Assembly (NCBI GenBank): GCA_011634665.1
Contig: WAEK01000052.1
Location: forward strand, 1 to 27,151
Source: Mortierella sp. BCC40632
Taxonomy: Eukaryota; Mortierellomycota; Mortierellomycetes; Mortierellales; Mortierellaceae
Length of the DNA: 27,151 nucleotides
Direction of reading: 5' to 3'
Shown: positions 9,728 through 19,560 of the stretch, in pieces
Position numbering within the stretch: position 1 is the first letter of the stretch
Layout of the letters: every line of letters begins with the position of its first letter
Position numbers and translations under genes: made by a program
The notes under the pieces: generated by a model
Databases searched by the model: none
Told to the model about the DNA's origin: nothing
Seen by the model: the letters and a program-made list of their open reading frames with translations, nothing else

Positions 9728-10790
9728 TTAGGGGGAGTTGTCCATGTCCTTACACGAGGGTCGCCTGTGTACGTGAACAAGAGGGATCGCAAGTGAGGCC
9801 ATTGACGAGGAACTCGAAGGGTTAGGACAAGATCCCATACGGTGGAGAGAATTGTTATCGTCGGTTATGGAAGTAGTTTTATTATTATTATTACTATTAT
9901 TTTTTGATGAATAAAAAATAAAGTCCGCATACAATACTTTTGCCGAACACCCCTGGTTTTCAGCCCTTACTGAGTGAGTTTTTACTTTCGGTCATGTTCA
10001 CGCCGCCATGGGCTTTTAAAGATGGATAGATTCCAAAGAGAGTACACGCCATCGACCGAATCCGAAGCCTCTTTCTTGACAGTAAAATGGACCTCGTTCT
10101 TGTTTCAGGAATGGTCCTGAGAGAGCCTTTGACATGCAGTGTGTTCCATCTGACCAGAGACAGAGTTTCATGTTCACGTACCTTTACCGTCGTTCAAGTA
10201 ATCAAAATGCCATTGACCTTTTGTATTCAATAGATGCTTTCTTCCTGTTGATAAAATGTAACAGATCCAAGTGACTATTCCCATGACCTCTTTTTTTCTC
10301 ATTGCCATTTTCCGACTCCTGTTGGAATCATGCTTATCCACTTTTATAATCTTCCACACTTTCCTTTTTCAAAGCCGGTGTGTCCGATATACCACACTTT
10401 TAAAACAAGACGATCCTCGCCCAGATAGTGAAACTTGTCCAGTTTTCGTTCTGTTAAAACCCCGCCATGTTTGATGTTCTAATTCGCATATTTATTTATC
10501 TATTTTTGATTTACTACCTTTTTGAACAAAGCCCAGAATGATCATTTATAAAAACTGGTGGTATCCTTTTCATAGAAAAGTATCCACTGGCTATCTTTTT
10601 TCTTTTGATTGCAATAAAAAAGAGGAATATGTAACCAGATATTTATAACGACGCAATTCCTTTTGGGAACCATTTTAAACAGTCCGGTCAAAACCCTTCT
10701 GCATCACACACACATAGTCAGAATTCATGCGCAAATGAGGACTTTATTTATTTATGTATTTATTATAAACTAAAATGGACTCTATTCACT
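9728..10790 (-). pseudogene. Coding-like region E, unit 1 (unknown protein with Asn-rich tail, frame-broken)
   Basis: Minus-strand peptides in order include MVPKRNCVVINIWLHIP (~10670), HYLGEDRLVLKVWYIGHTGF (~10420), VHFTVKKEASDSVDGVYSLW (~10090) and a 68-codon final frame (9934-9728). That frame contains NNSNNNNKTTSITDDNNS and a Ser run and ends at a stop at 9728. The Asn run is encoded by an ATT/ATC microsatellite also present at 22768-22790. Unit 2 keeps the same peptides with different frame breaks. No known family is seen. The upstream limit is near 10790, beside the GAAA tract. Confidence 0.42.
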
Positions 10791-10793
10791 TTG

Positions 10794-10888
10794 TAAAGAA
10801 AGAAAGAAAGAAAGAAAGAAAGAAAAAAAGAAAAGAAAGAAAAGAAAGAAAAGAAAGAAAGAAAAATGAAAAGAAAAAAAAAAAAAAG
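10794..10888 (+). repeat. GAAA microsatellite with poly-A end, unit 1
   Basis: About 95 bp of GAAA repeats with AAAAG variants end in a run of As. The same tract in unit 2 is at 23674-23764. On the minus strand it inflates the 10786-11229 open frame with a meaningless Phe/Ser run. Confidence 0.9.
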
Positions 10889-10899
10889 TCGTGAGTATT

Positions 10900-11870
10900 T
10901 ATCACGCCAAGCCACAATACCCAGAACGCTACCCCCGTGCTTTCCTGTCCCTGCTCAACTGTTCCAAACATGGATGCGGGTTGTTGTAACCATATCCCGC
11001 TGGGGGATGGTCCGTTAGTTGGGGAGATAATGACATGTGGGGTCTCTCGAAAACTTGGACTCGTGCCATCAAAGAGGTTCGTCAAGATGACGTTGTCTTT
11101 CAGGGTAGTACTTTCGATGACTGTCCCATCATTCTCCCGACTTGTCGGCTTTTCCAGTGCCAAGACTTTGGCTGTGTCAAAATTGGTAGAAGAAATTTTT
11201 GCCTCTGTAATGTACGCCTTTATTTCCAACCCCTCATTGTCGAGCCTGTTAATGACAACATATTTTCAACTTTTTCGACCGAGACAGCCTGTACGCAACG
11301 ATGACTGACCTTTCCCCCGATTCTTTGTTTCAGCTTTTTGTCTAATGAATTGGAGAGAATTCCCATGTTAAAGCATACCCATTTTTTACACCAGCCAATC
11401 ACAACAGCGACCGACCTCAACCCTCAGATACATACCCCTTGGCACGGTAGAGTCACACTTAGATAGTCAATCCCAAAACGTAGACCGACATTTGGGATGT
11501 CCTTTTTACTAGGGAACGTTCGCAGGATAGCAGGCCACCTTTTTTCACTGGCCCCTCCGGCTCCTGGAGTTTCTGAGATCCACTTTCAGCTCCAGTTTCA
11601 GGTAGTTCATTTGTTTGAGTCCTACCGGCTTAGCCTGAAACGCTATTGAGCAAATGCTCGTTCACCCGCTTTTACCTGCTCATCGAGTTCTCCTTGACCT
11701 CGACATAGAATACAGACTTTTCTTCATCTTGACTTCTAATCAGAACCCGTTTCGTTCTCGACCTTTTGAGCTCCATTATTCCATCTAACGGCTCCCCCCA
11801 TTTTTCATACCTCCAACCAATCCCTTGACCTTTATTTCGCTCGCTGTTTTTTTGCTCCCCCATCCCCTAT
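10900..11870 (-). pseudogene. Coding-like region F, unit 1 (unknown protein, frame-broken)
   Basis: Three minus-strand open frames lie end to end: 11863-11672 (ELKRSRTKRVLIRSQDEEKS, FYVEVKEN), 11420-11220 (SLDKKLKQRIGGKVSHRCV) and 11229-~10900 (YITEAKISSTNFDTAKVLAL, HVIISPTNGPSPSGIWLQQP). Between the first two, another frame carries TNELPETGAESGSQKLQEPE. The 11229-10900 part gives about 110 uninterrupted protein-like codons, the longest such stretch in unit 1. Below ~10900 the frame runs into the GAAA tract, so its apparent poly-Phe end is an artefact. I recognise no domain. The start would lie near 11863 (MGEQKNSERN) or further upstream. Unit 2 keeps the 10940-11190 part but diverges sharply above it. 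Confidence 0.43.
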
Positions 11871-11918
11871 TGTTCTACTGATGGTCCTAACGGTCCTGGG
11901 ACAGGGGAGGAGAGGGGT

Positions 11919-11937
11919 GCGTCAAACAAGGCGACGC
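11919..11937. repeat. Short inverted repeat GCGTC/GACGC, unit 1
   Basis: GCGTC at 11919-11923 pairs with GACGC at 11933-11937 across a 9-nt loop. Unit 2 keeps the arms at 24731-24735 and 24749-24753 with a longer loop. Function unknown. Confidence 0.4.
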
Positions 11938-11947
11938 CTGAGCATGC

Positions 11948-11966
11948 CACACACACACACACACAC
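11948..11966 (+). repeat. CA dinucleotide tract, unit 1
   Basis: A CA repeat of about 19 bp is followed by CCCCTGGGCACGCA. The same pair is at 24763-24779 and just after in unit 2. Confidence 0.85.
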
Positions 11967-12204
11967 CCCCTGGGCACGCAATTTTTAAAGTACCTTAAAA
12001 GTCCCGATGGTGATGGAAACCCCCTGATCCCTCCCTCCCCCTCCCCTTTGATTCTCCTCCCTTCCTTCCTCCTTGCAGCTCAATTTTGGAGATGGATATG
12101 TTTGACTCGATCCCCATTCCTGTTTGATTTTAGTCTCTTGATCTCCCTTCGAAGCTTTGAATTGATTTTTCCTTTCCCCAATAAGCTCCAAATTCTTGCT
12201 TCCA

Positions 12205-12269
12205 GAGGAGAATTTATAAGAGTGGTTATAATAACCGGCTTCAGGCAGCCAAGCGTTCATAGCGACGTT

Positions 12270-12304
<35 letters not shown>

Positions 12305-12788
12305 ACTGAAGCAGAATTCAGTAAGCGTTGATTGTTCACCCACCAATAGGGAACGTGAGCTGGGTTTAGGACCGTCGAGAGACAGGTTAGTTTTACCCCT
12401 ACTGATGAAGTGTTGTTGCAATAGTAATTGAAGTTAGGCATGAGAGGAACACTTTATTCGGATAATTGGTATTTGGGTCTGCCTGAGGGCAATGACCCGA
12501 AGCTATCATCCGTGGGATTTACGGCTGAACGCCTCTAAGTCAGAATCCGTGCTAGAACGCGACGATTACCGTGCCTTTTCCGATATCTAGTTGAATACGA
12601 ATAGGTTCCGGCCCCGAGTCATACCACGTGGGAGGTCTTGCATAATGAAAGGCTTTGTGAGGCACCTGCTTTTAAAAAAAAAATATTGAAGAGATAAACC
12701 ATTGCAGACGACTTTTATGAAATTGCAGGGCAGTCGAGTAGCCTTTGAAACAGAGCTGCTGAGATAAGCCCATTGTTCTACAGATTTT
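12205..12788 (+). rRNA. 25S (LSU) rRNA 3' fragment, truncated at 5' end, with indels
   Basis: This is the last ~580 nt of 25S rRNA, beginning near the peptidyl-transferase segment (degenerate ATAACCGGCTT at ~12230). Clear landmarks are CCAAGCGTTCATAGCGACGT (~12249), GATCCTTCGATGTCGGCTCT (~12276), GAATTCAGTAAGCG (~12314), CTACTGATGAAGTGTTGTTG (~12399), GCCTCTAAGTCAGAATCCGT (~12532) and GCTGAGATAAGCCCATTGTT near the end. Homology fades upstream of ~12230 into a pyrimidine-rich spacer, so the ~2.8 kb of 25S that should precede it is absent. Indels and substitutions are numerous. The sarcin-ricin motif reads AGGCATGAGAGGA instead of the near-universal AGTACGAGAGGA. Such a copy could not make a working large-subunit RNA; it is a relic or an unpolished read. 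Confidence 0.92.
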
Positions 12789-13540
12789 TTTTTTTTAAAA
12801 AACGATTCTTTATTCTTTTTATAATAAAAGCTTGCTGGTAAAAGATCAGAGAGATCATTGTCTTTAAAGAAAAGTATGCCGCCCCTCTGCTGTGTCCCTC
12901 CCTCCAACAACCATAAATTCATTTTACCCTCAACCATTTTTATTTTATTTTTTGATTTTGGTTTCTTTCCTCCCTCTTTTCCTTTGAACTAATAATTCAT
13001 TTGCATTTTTGGTCACCAATTCAATTTTGAAAGAAATTTACCTTTCCTGGACTTTAACTAGAGGCATTACCTTTTATATAGGTCTTTTTTTTTTTTTTCT
13101 ACCTTGATTTTGGTTCCTTCTGATTGAAATTTCCTTTGATTCACGACCCTCCCTATTGGTTTTTTGAGGTCCGAGCACTATTGAAGTTTTCCTTTCCTTT
13201 CAATTTGTTGAAAAGAAATTAACCTTTCCTTTTTAGCTATTTTTGACATTGATCATTTGCTTTCATTATTATAAAAGATCTTTTGATATTTCATCATGAC
13301 CGGAGCTAGCTCAACTAAATGATTCCCGATTACCCCCTTTGAAATGAAATAACGGACGAAACTTGATTTTCAAGTCCTTGATCTGATACTTTTTAAAACC
13401 TCATCAATTCCGATATCGCCATTCGTAATCTTTTGTATGATACGGTTGCCAAAACCGAAAGTTTGTCAATTTTAAATCAATCGGCAGGGAATTGCTTTCA
13501 TTTCACCTTCCTGAAGTAAATCCAAATCCCCTTTTTCTTG
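12789..13540. other. Spacer after 25S fragment, unit 2
   Basis: A T run and a degraded TTTTTATAATAAAAGCTTG follow the 25S end. Only part of one ~112-bp subrepeat is present (CTCTGCTGTGTCCCTCCCTC at ~12885). From ~12940 to 13300 it holds T-rich sequence with no good match in unit 1. No gene is seen. Confidence 0.5.
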
Positions 13541-14237
13541 ACCGTCTCAAACTTGACTTCCACCCCCTAACCCCGCTTTAGATTTATCTGATCTTTTTCG
13601 AATATAACGATTCCTTGTATAGGCTTAAGACGATATTGAGAGGTCTTTTGATAAAAACTTTTTACCAGAGGCAGCCATTCAGGACTTCCTTACCTTTAAA
13701 CCAATTTCCCCTACAACATTTTTCATTTTAATGAATATTTGGTCCACTTTTGTCATTCCATTGATGAAATATCCACGATCGCTCACCCTCGGTTCCAAAA
13801 ATGGTTATACATATAATACCTTTTTCCATCAAGTTTTTTATCCATATTATCAAAACGAACATGACATCAGTATTTTATCAACTTTTTTCATTTAGCATGC
13901 CAAAAATGACAATTTCACTAATCCACACCCAAGAAAGCTTTCTTTGTTGCTTCTTTTCACTCATTTCGACCTGAAGAGGAAGTCCGTCAAAGACTGGCTA
14001 TTTTTTCGATTCCATGCTCGAAGATGAGTAACCTGAACAAAAAAATCAGGCCAGTTAGGTTGCCCGAGCAATAAATAAACCACCACCACCATGTTGTTGC
14101 CGCGGTCTCTCCTTTCGGAGGGTCCTCTGGTCTTTTTCTTTTCTCCCTCTAGGTCCTCGTCTTTGTCCGATCCCCTTTCGTTGCCGCTGGTGGCAAAGAG
14201 GTTTTTGTTTCTTGATCCTTTTTGAAAACTGTGACAT
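13540..14237 (-). pseudogene. Coding-like region A, unit 2 (frame-broken)
   Basis: This is the counterpart of 600-1267. A 60-codon minus frame starts at 14237 (MSQFSKRIKKQ) and stops at 14055. It is shifted from the unit 1 frame and reads as a basic run. The conserved QVTHLRAWNR peptide is at ~14030 in another frame. A CCACCACCACCATG insertion near 14079 is not in units 1 or 3. This is the most degraded of the three A copies. Confidence 0.33.
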
Positions 14238-14400
14238 TGTTTTTTTTTTTTGTTTTCTTTTGCTTTCTTTTTTTTAATGAAAAGGGATAAAGGTGAAAAA
14301 CAGGGACAAAGAAATGGAGAAGAGAAGAATCCTCGTTCCTTTTTTTTTCTATTTATATTTATTCAGTTTTGATATTAAGACTCTTGTTAACTCCAGGATA
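14238..14400. promoter_or_regulatory. Possible divergent intergenic control region between A and N, unit 2
   Basis: This gap matches 1268-1424, with the same C/T tract and an AATGAAAAGGGATAAAGGTG element (14276). The role is inferred from layout only. Confidence 0.28.
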
Positions 14401-15171
14401 ATGGCTGAATTGATGTCCGATAAGACTATTTCTCCTTTTTGAACAATTATCAGGGTAATGCCATGTTCTCCTCACGAGGCCTAAAAGACTCAAACAGCCC
14501 ACCCTTTTCAAACCCAGTTATTCACAGTTCCGAAAAATCCCCAAATCTTTACAAACTAACGGAATAAACCATTTTCCCCTATCACACAAAACATCAACTT
14601 TCACACCTGCTTTTTCCACCTTTTTTTCTTAATCTTACATTCACGCAAACCTTTTACACCCATTGCATGGGCCATCCCTTGGTCATACCATGCTGATGCT
14701 TTTATTTTTAGGGAACTGGACAACATTTAATTATCCGTGGCCTTCCATCCTTTGGCGTATTATGACGAGAACTACCAACCGCTGGAAAATTAGATTAGAG
14801 TCAATTGATATTGCAGAATAACCTTTTCCTTTATGATTTTGAACTTTTCATTTTTTCCGATTGTTTTCACTTTCAAAGATTCGCCCTTTTCGAGGTTCTT
14901 GAGCCGAGCAATTCACGCACCACAACACCCATTTTAAAACCCCCAACTCACCAACTTGGAGTACAACACACGACAAGTCTTCAAAACACCGAATTCGCAA
15001 TCCCCGCGAACGACCGATCCACCCTCCAGTGACCTTTTGCTCGGATTCTCCGCCGTCCAACCTTCAATAAACGCTATAAACACTTTTCACTTATACTCAA
15101 TTTTGATAATGTTTTTGGAGATCACTGAACTACACACGTTAAGCTTCCTGGAACTGGCACATCCACCATAA
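14401..15171 (+). pseudogene. Coding-like region N, unit 2 (frame-broken)
   Basis: ATG at 14401 begins MAELMSDKTISPF and meets a TGA after 13 codons, where an extra T run replaces the tryptophan codon seen in unit 1. Further plus-strand frames at 14805-15032 and 14956-15171 carry NTRQVFKTPNSQ and PPSSDLL, matching unit 1. The 14600-14860 stretch does not align to unit 1. No family is recognised. Confidence 0.35.
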
Positions 15172-15331
15172 TAAATTTTTGGATGTTTTCCAATCCATCT
15201 GTTCAGCTGGCCTGTCTCCCCACGCAAGATTCCATTTCAGCACAAGTTACATCCCTGATTGTTTTTGACATTCCCCATAAAAACAACCCCAACAAGCCCC
15301 TTGAGGATTAACTTACTTCCGGCATTTGGAT

Positions 15332-15448
15332 GTAATGTTTAGCTTTGGTACTTGCTTTTGGTGCTTGCTTTGGTGCTTTGATTTTGATGATTTCCTTTGA
15401 TGCTTGCTTGGATGCTTGCTTGATAACTTGTTTTGGATGTTACTGAGA
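15332..15448. repeat. GCTTG-rich minisatellite, unit 2
   Basis: This is a shorter version of the 2265-2421 array, with TTTGGTGCTTGC and GATGCTTGCTTG variants. The minus frame 15513-15313 again reads a Lys/Ser/His/Gln-rich repeat (SKHPSKHQRKSSKSKHQSKH). Confidence 0.65.
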
Positions 15449-15449
15449 C

Positions 15450-16500
15450 ATTTGTATCTGTTTGGAACCGATAGAAAATCAATAGACAAAGTCAAATCTT
15501 GGATGCTTTCCAAGTAATGCTTGTTTTGGCACTTTCGTCGCTTGTTGATAAGGGGCTTTGGACATCCGCGGCCTTGTTGTTCAAATTTTTTAAAACAAAA
15601 TGGTTTGACCAGGACATTAGAAATGAGATTGGGGTCAAGAATGGTATGGCTGTTGTGCTACTTTTAGTCCAAACAATGTCAGGAACCTTGCAACCCCTCC
15701 ATTTATACTTTAATTACCCTTCAAGCCTCGCCATCCGCCTGTGCCTCCCTATCCTCAACCTCGCCTTTACCCCATCCTCTCCCCGAGGCAGCATGAAAGG
15801 AGTCAAAATAATTAATTTTGTTCTTTGAATGGACGAGAGGATATGGTTTTTGCGGGACTGGTACAGATTGTGCTCGATTTGACCACTTTTCCTTGACCAT
15901 TTTTCTGTCATTTTTGAGCACGATCTTTTACGATGGGGAGTTCAGGATATCCCATCTGACCCGCCATTTGATTTCCAAAGCCATTTTGGGGAGATTTTTT
16001 CGGGTTGCTGCGCTGGCCTGGAAATCACAATTTGATGAAATCTCAATTTTTTACAATCTCTATATTTTATCACTCAAAAGCAGTTCCCTCTTCTTGACCA
16101 TCGTTTCCCATAACATAATTTAATCTCAAAGGACAAATAGTTCAATCAAACTTTTCGTCTTTGAATCCCTATCAAAATACATTTCAAATCTCAAGCATTT
16201 TGTTAGCTCGCTGGGAAGGATCTCTGTACACGCACCTTAACTCTTTTTCCAATGCCCCTTCCTATTCCCTCCCAATACTTTTATATTCCTAATAGACACT
16301 TTGAATTTCAACAGCTTTTAGTTCAAGGTCTTTTTTTTCTCCCACCAGAATCAACCGATGACAAATTTTATCATGTTCCTTTGTCTTTTGACATAAACAA
16401 AAGAGCTCCGATAATACGCCGAGGAGGGAGGACCTTTTAATGGACCTTAAACCTTTGGCATTGGGAGCATCGATGGTTTTGGGCTCCATTGTTTATTTTT
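15450..16500. other. Variable segment with two open frames, unit 2
   Basis: This replaces the T-rich 2440-3360 of unit 1 and has fewer homopolymer runs. Plus-strand frames at 15499-15828 (109 codons, hydrophobic start MLVLALSSLVDKGLWTSAAL) and 15818-16123 (101 codons) overlap and could be a membrane protein split by one shift. The minus strand is also open across 15500-15700 in parts, so the coding strand is unsettled. No family is recognised. It is the longest stretch of protein-like frame in the window that unit 1 does not share. Confidence 0.35.
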
Positions 16501-16689
16501 TTATAATATTTCTTGTGGTCGTCTTAAACCCTATCCATGTTTTTGACCTAGGGAGAACCCTCCACCTGTTAACAGGTGATTGATCCTTCCAGATCCTTTT
16601 TCCTATGCAAGTTCATCCAGAACATATTCTCATTTCTTTCTTACCTTCCATCACCACCCTCTTAGAAAACTGGCACTCCATAAAAAACC

Positions 16690-17600
16690 ACAAACAGGTA
16701 CACTCCGTCGGTAATGGTCAATCATGCGGAGAATTTCTATTCCTGACCCATGGCTTCAACTCCTCAACAACCATTTGAAACGTCCAAGATATTAATCCGA
16801 AAGCACCGTCCATACTATAAATTTTGATCTCATCTTTTTTTTCTGAGCGGGATAGGATCTGGTACCAAAACACCAAACGTCCTCCATCAACGATAACAAC
16901 GCCATTATTAAAGATTCTCGATTAATGGCTCCATCTATCCCCCACATAGTAAGCTTCGTATCCGACACCTCCAACTTTCGTCGTGACCACACCTCAGTTC
17001 TTGCCTCATTGCCTCGCCACTGTTGGAAATGTGGTCACTGTTACGGCTGATTTCGATAGTGATTTCTTCCGACCTTTTTAGTCTTGACGGTACTTTTCGG
17101 ACATACTTCATGTTTCCATATTTCGTACCCATAGTGATCATTCACAGTCTTGTAGTCAATGAATTCGTACTTTTGAATCAACCCCTTATCCTTTCATCCA
17201 GACCTGAAGAGTTATTCTTTTGAAGACAAAAACAGCCCGTTTGCTAAAGCCTCGGAAGGACTTTTGCGCATTCCCCGGTATGTTCCAATTTCTGTTCATT
17301 GATTAAGTTTTTTGGTCAACTCCCTTATGGAGAATTCCTCAAACCGACACAAGTTTTCCTTTGACTTCAGGACTTCCCTCCATCTTGGACTTTTTGCTTT
17401 TTTTGGCGTCTCTTACTTTGATCAGTGAAGTTTTTTCTTATGTCTCCTCTATTTGGATTCAGTGAGTTTTTTTTCTTTTGGTCCCCCTACTTGATCAGAG
17501 AAGCCTTTTTTTTTTGCATTCTCCCTACTTGATCAGTGAGTTTTTTTTTTTCTCCCCTACTTTTGATCAGTGTGAGTTTTTTTTCTTTTGACATCTCAGA
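16690..17600 (-). pseudogene. Coding-like region B, unit 2 (Lys-rich repeat protein, frame-broken)
   Basis: This is the counterpart of 3590-4515. The 13-residue repeat array sits at its upstream end (17404-17594). Downstream minus frames at 17141-16935 (ISRNSDHISNSGEAMRQE) and 16992-16792 overlap in different phases. Near 16870 another phase reads NNGVVIVDGGRLVFWYQI followed by DEIKIYSMDGAFGLISW, one of the most protein-like passages in the window. The IQKYEFIDYKTVNDHYGYEI peptide matches unit 1 exactly. No domain is recognised. Confidence 0.45.
17404..17594 (-). repeat. 39-bp tandem repeat encoding a 13-residue motif, unit 2
   Basis: Five units are marked by GATCAG (one as GATTCAG) at 17420, 17456, 17493, 17531 and 17565, spaced 34-38 bp. 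They match 4306-4512 but are each a few bases short of 39, mostly in T runs. Confidence 0.75.
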
Positions 17601-17659
17601 AAGGTAAACAAACATAACCGAAGTGTGTTATTCGTGAGTATTGTACACTTTTAAATCTT

Positions 17660-19560
17660 GATATTTTGTTATCTGTGGGTGTTTAGTTACCTTTCGAGGT
17701 TTAAAAACGGATCGTTTTATCAAAATGGGAATAGCTCCCGATGACAGGGGTGGACTTATAGCCATCGACACTCGATTCCTGCAGTAGCACCACAACTTTC
17801 TACCCACTTGATTTTTTCATTTTCAACTAGATTACGCGGAAAATACACAAACTCCCCCTCCAACCTTTTTATGACCCATTCACCCTACATACACGCAGTC
17901 TGTTGACCTGAATCTTTTTTCTTTTCCAACCTTTCTGGTTCTTGCCTGTACTACAATCTTTTGTGGTTCGTTCAACACCCATATTCATGTATTTTTTACA
18001 TACTAGCATGTGATAGCTCATCTTTGCTAGCTCCCCTATCCCCATTATTATTTTCCCTTTGGCCTAAATTCACATTTGATCCCTTTATCAATATCTGTTT
18101 CTTATTTTTTTTGATTTTGGTCTTGGAAGTTTTGAGCATAATGCATTCAATTCTAATTTCTTTTTTGAGCCCATTTCTTTTAATTGATTTGTCTCGAAGT
18201 TTTGAGCCCATCTTTTTTTTAATCCATTTTTAATTTTTAAATTTTGATTTCATTTTCTGTTTTGAGTAGCTCATCACTTTTTTTTCAACCATTTTATTTT
18301 TCAAAACATGATTTTGTCTCTGAAGTTTTGAGTAATGGGAAGCCACTCCTTTTTTTCTCCAAACACTTTCTATTTTTAAACAATATTGATTTCGTGTCAT
18401 TGAAGTTTTTTCCTTTGTAATTTTAATTTCCTGAATTTATAAATAAAAGCTTTTTTGTCTAAGTTTTTAGTTATATATTTTATTTTCCATTGGGGACATT
18501 AACAATAGTTTTTCAAATGATTACTTTCAAGAACCTTTTTATCTTTTTCCTTATTTCTGATATTCTCTATTACATTAACATTCATTCAAAGTTTTATTTT
18601 TAATTTTGGACAAATTACCTTTTTTCCCTTCTTATAAATCCTTTTTTGAAGATGACGAATTTATTAGGAGCCGATGTTATATTTTTATTTGCTCAGGGGC
18701 CTTTTTTTCAGCATTTTTCCTGAGACTATTATTGGCCCCTTGTCCCCTTAAACATTTTATCTAGTTTCCCATTTGTTTGCTCCATTTTTGTATTTCCTTA
18801 AACTTTTCTAGTTTTCTTTTCTCAGTCTTTTTTTTTAAAATAGTTCTTTTTCGTCCATAATCTCTTTCTGGCTTCATCTAAAAGATCATTCAATACATCT
18901 GACTCCACCACTTTGAAGGATTTTTAAAGCGTCTGTGAGGGTCTTGAACATTAAGAGTTTCTTGCATCATTAATATCGAGAAAAGGTCATGTCAGAGGGA
19001 TTGTACTATCAGATCTCCCCATTCCCTGAATAATCCAGTCCTGGCCTCGAAATAGCTCTTGAAAATCCTAATCAAATCATCGTATTGCTTTATCCTTCTC
19101 AGCCAGAAATGTTCTCAACCCTTGGTCCATTATCGTCATTCCACAAAAATCGAGCCGACCCGAATCCTGGCAACAAACATAGTCCCTTCTGAATTCCACC
19201 TGGACCAGTTGAAGCTTTTGGGACATCATTGAAATGATCATCCAGCCGATGGACACCTTTCTTGCCACTCGTTCCTTCATACAACGACTCGATCCTTTTG
19301 CTATTTCTTCTTTTGAGTTTGGGGTAGGCGTTTTTTTTCACTTAGTTTTTCCGCAATATTCAGTTTTAGAAGCAACACTCCATTTTTGAACCCTTAAAGT
19401 GTCAACAAAGTCATCTTTGAGGATTGGAGATCGTCTATTAAACGTAGAGATTTTATTCAACTGGTTAAAGACTCTATCACAAAAAGAGCCTTTTCATTAT
19501 CTTTTCGTTGCACTTTTTTTTTTGTTGTTTTCTTTCTTTTTTTCTGTCAGAAACTGCTGA
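17660..19560 (-). pseudogene. Coding-like region C, unit 2 (Lys-rich, ~23-residue repeats, frame-broken)
   Basis: This is the counterpart of 4600-6560. Minus frames 19341-19099 (GVHRLDDHFNDVPKASTGPG) and 19280-19077 (FLAEKDKAIR) overlap in different phases. VESDVLNDLLDEARKRLWTK lies near 18900-18850 and the repeat block near 18105-18420 (GSKLRDKSIKRNGLKKE in the 18211-17996 frame). Peptide order equals unit 1. No family is recognised. Confidence 0.42.
18105..18420 (-). repeat. ~70-bp tandem repeat within C, unit 2
   Basis: GAAGTTTTGAG or close variants recur at ~18126, 18198, 18260, 18320 and 18404. Spacing is less regular than in unit 1 because of T-run length changes. Confidence 0.55.

Larger units (their letters stand above)
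11870..12204. other. Pyrimidine-rich spacer before the 25S fragment, unit 1
   Basis: It contains the shared element ATGGTCCTAACGGTC (~11881), a small inverted repeat, a CA tract and then C/T-rich sequence that hardly aligns to unit 2 from ~12000 to 12200. An open minus frame at 11985-12260 starts inside the 25S fragment and is not counted as a gene. Confidence 0.5.
159..12788 (+). repeat. Tandem ~12.6 kb unit 1 (spacer, coding-like block, 25S fragment)
   Basis: Nearly every landmark here recurs in the same order and orientation at an offset of ~12,800-13,100. Matched pairs include 1425/14401, 3958/17050, 5882/18930, 7029/20077, 8190/21207, 9740/22633, 10970/23835 and 12276/25149. The offset drifts because the units differ by many small indels and a few larger ones. 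Boundaries are placed at the 3' end of each 25S fragment for convenience; the true unit ends are arbitrary in a tandem array. Confidence 0.9.

Noticed and set aside
10786..10900. Poly-Phe/Ser C-terminus of the 10786-11229 frame
   Set aside because: It is simply the translated complement of the GAAA microsatellite.
11985..12260. 91-codon minus-strand frame starting inside the 25S fragment
   Set aside because: Its start is antisense rRNA and the rest is C/T-rich spacer with no counterpart in unit 2.
12205..12788. R2/R1-type retrotransposon inserted in 25S
   Set aside because: No reverse-transcriptase or endonuclease motif was recognised, and the 25S breakpoint is far downstream of the usual R1/R2 sites.
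12587..12937. 116-codon minus-strand frame across the 25S 3' end
   Set aside because: It is an antisense shadow of rRNA and spacer, with Phe and Lys runs from homopolymers; the same applies to 25489-25725 (minus) and 25254-25457 (plus).
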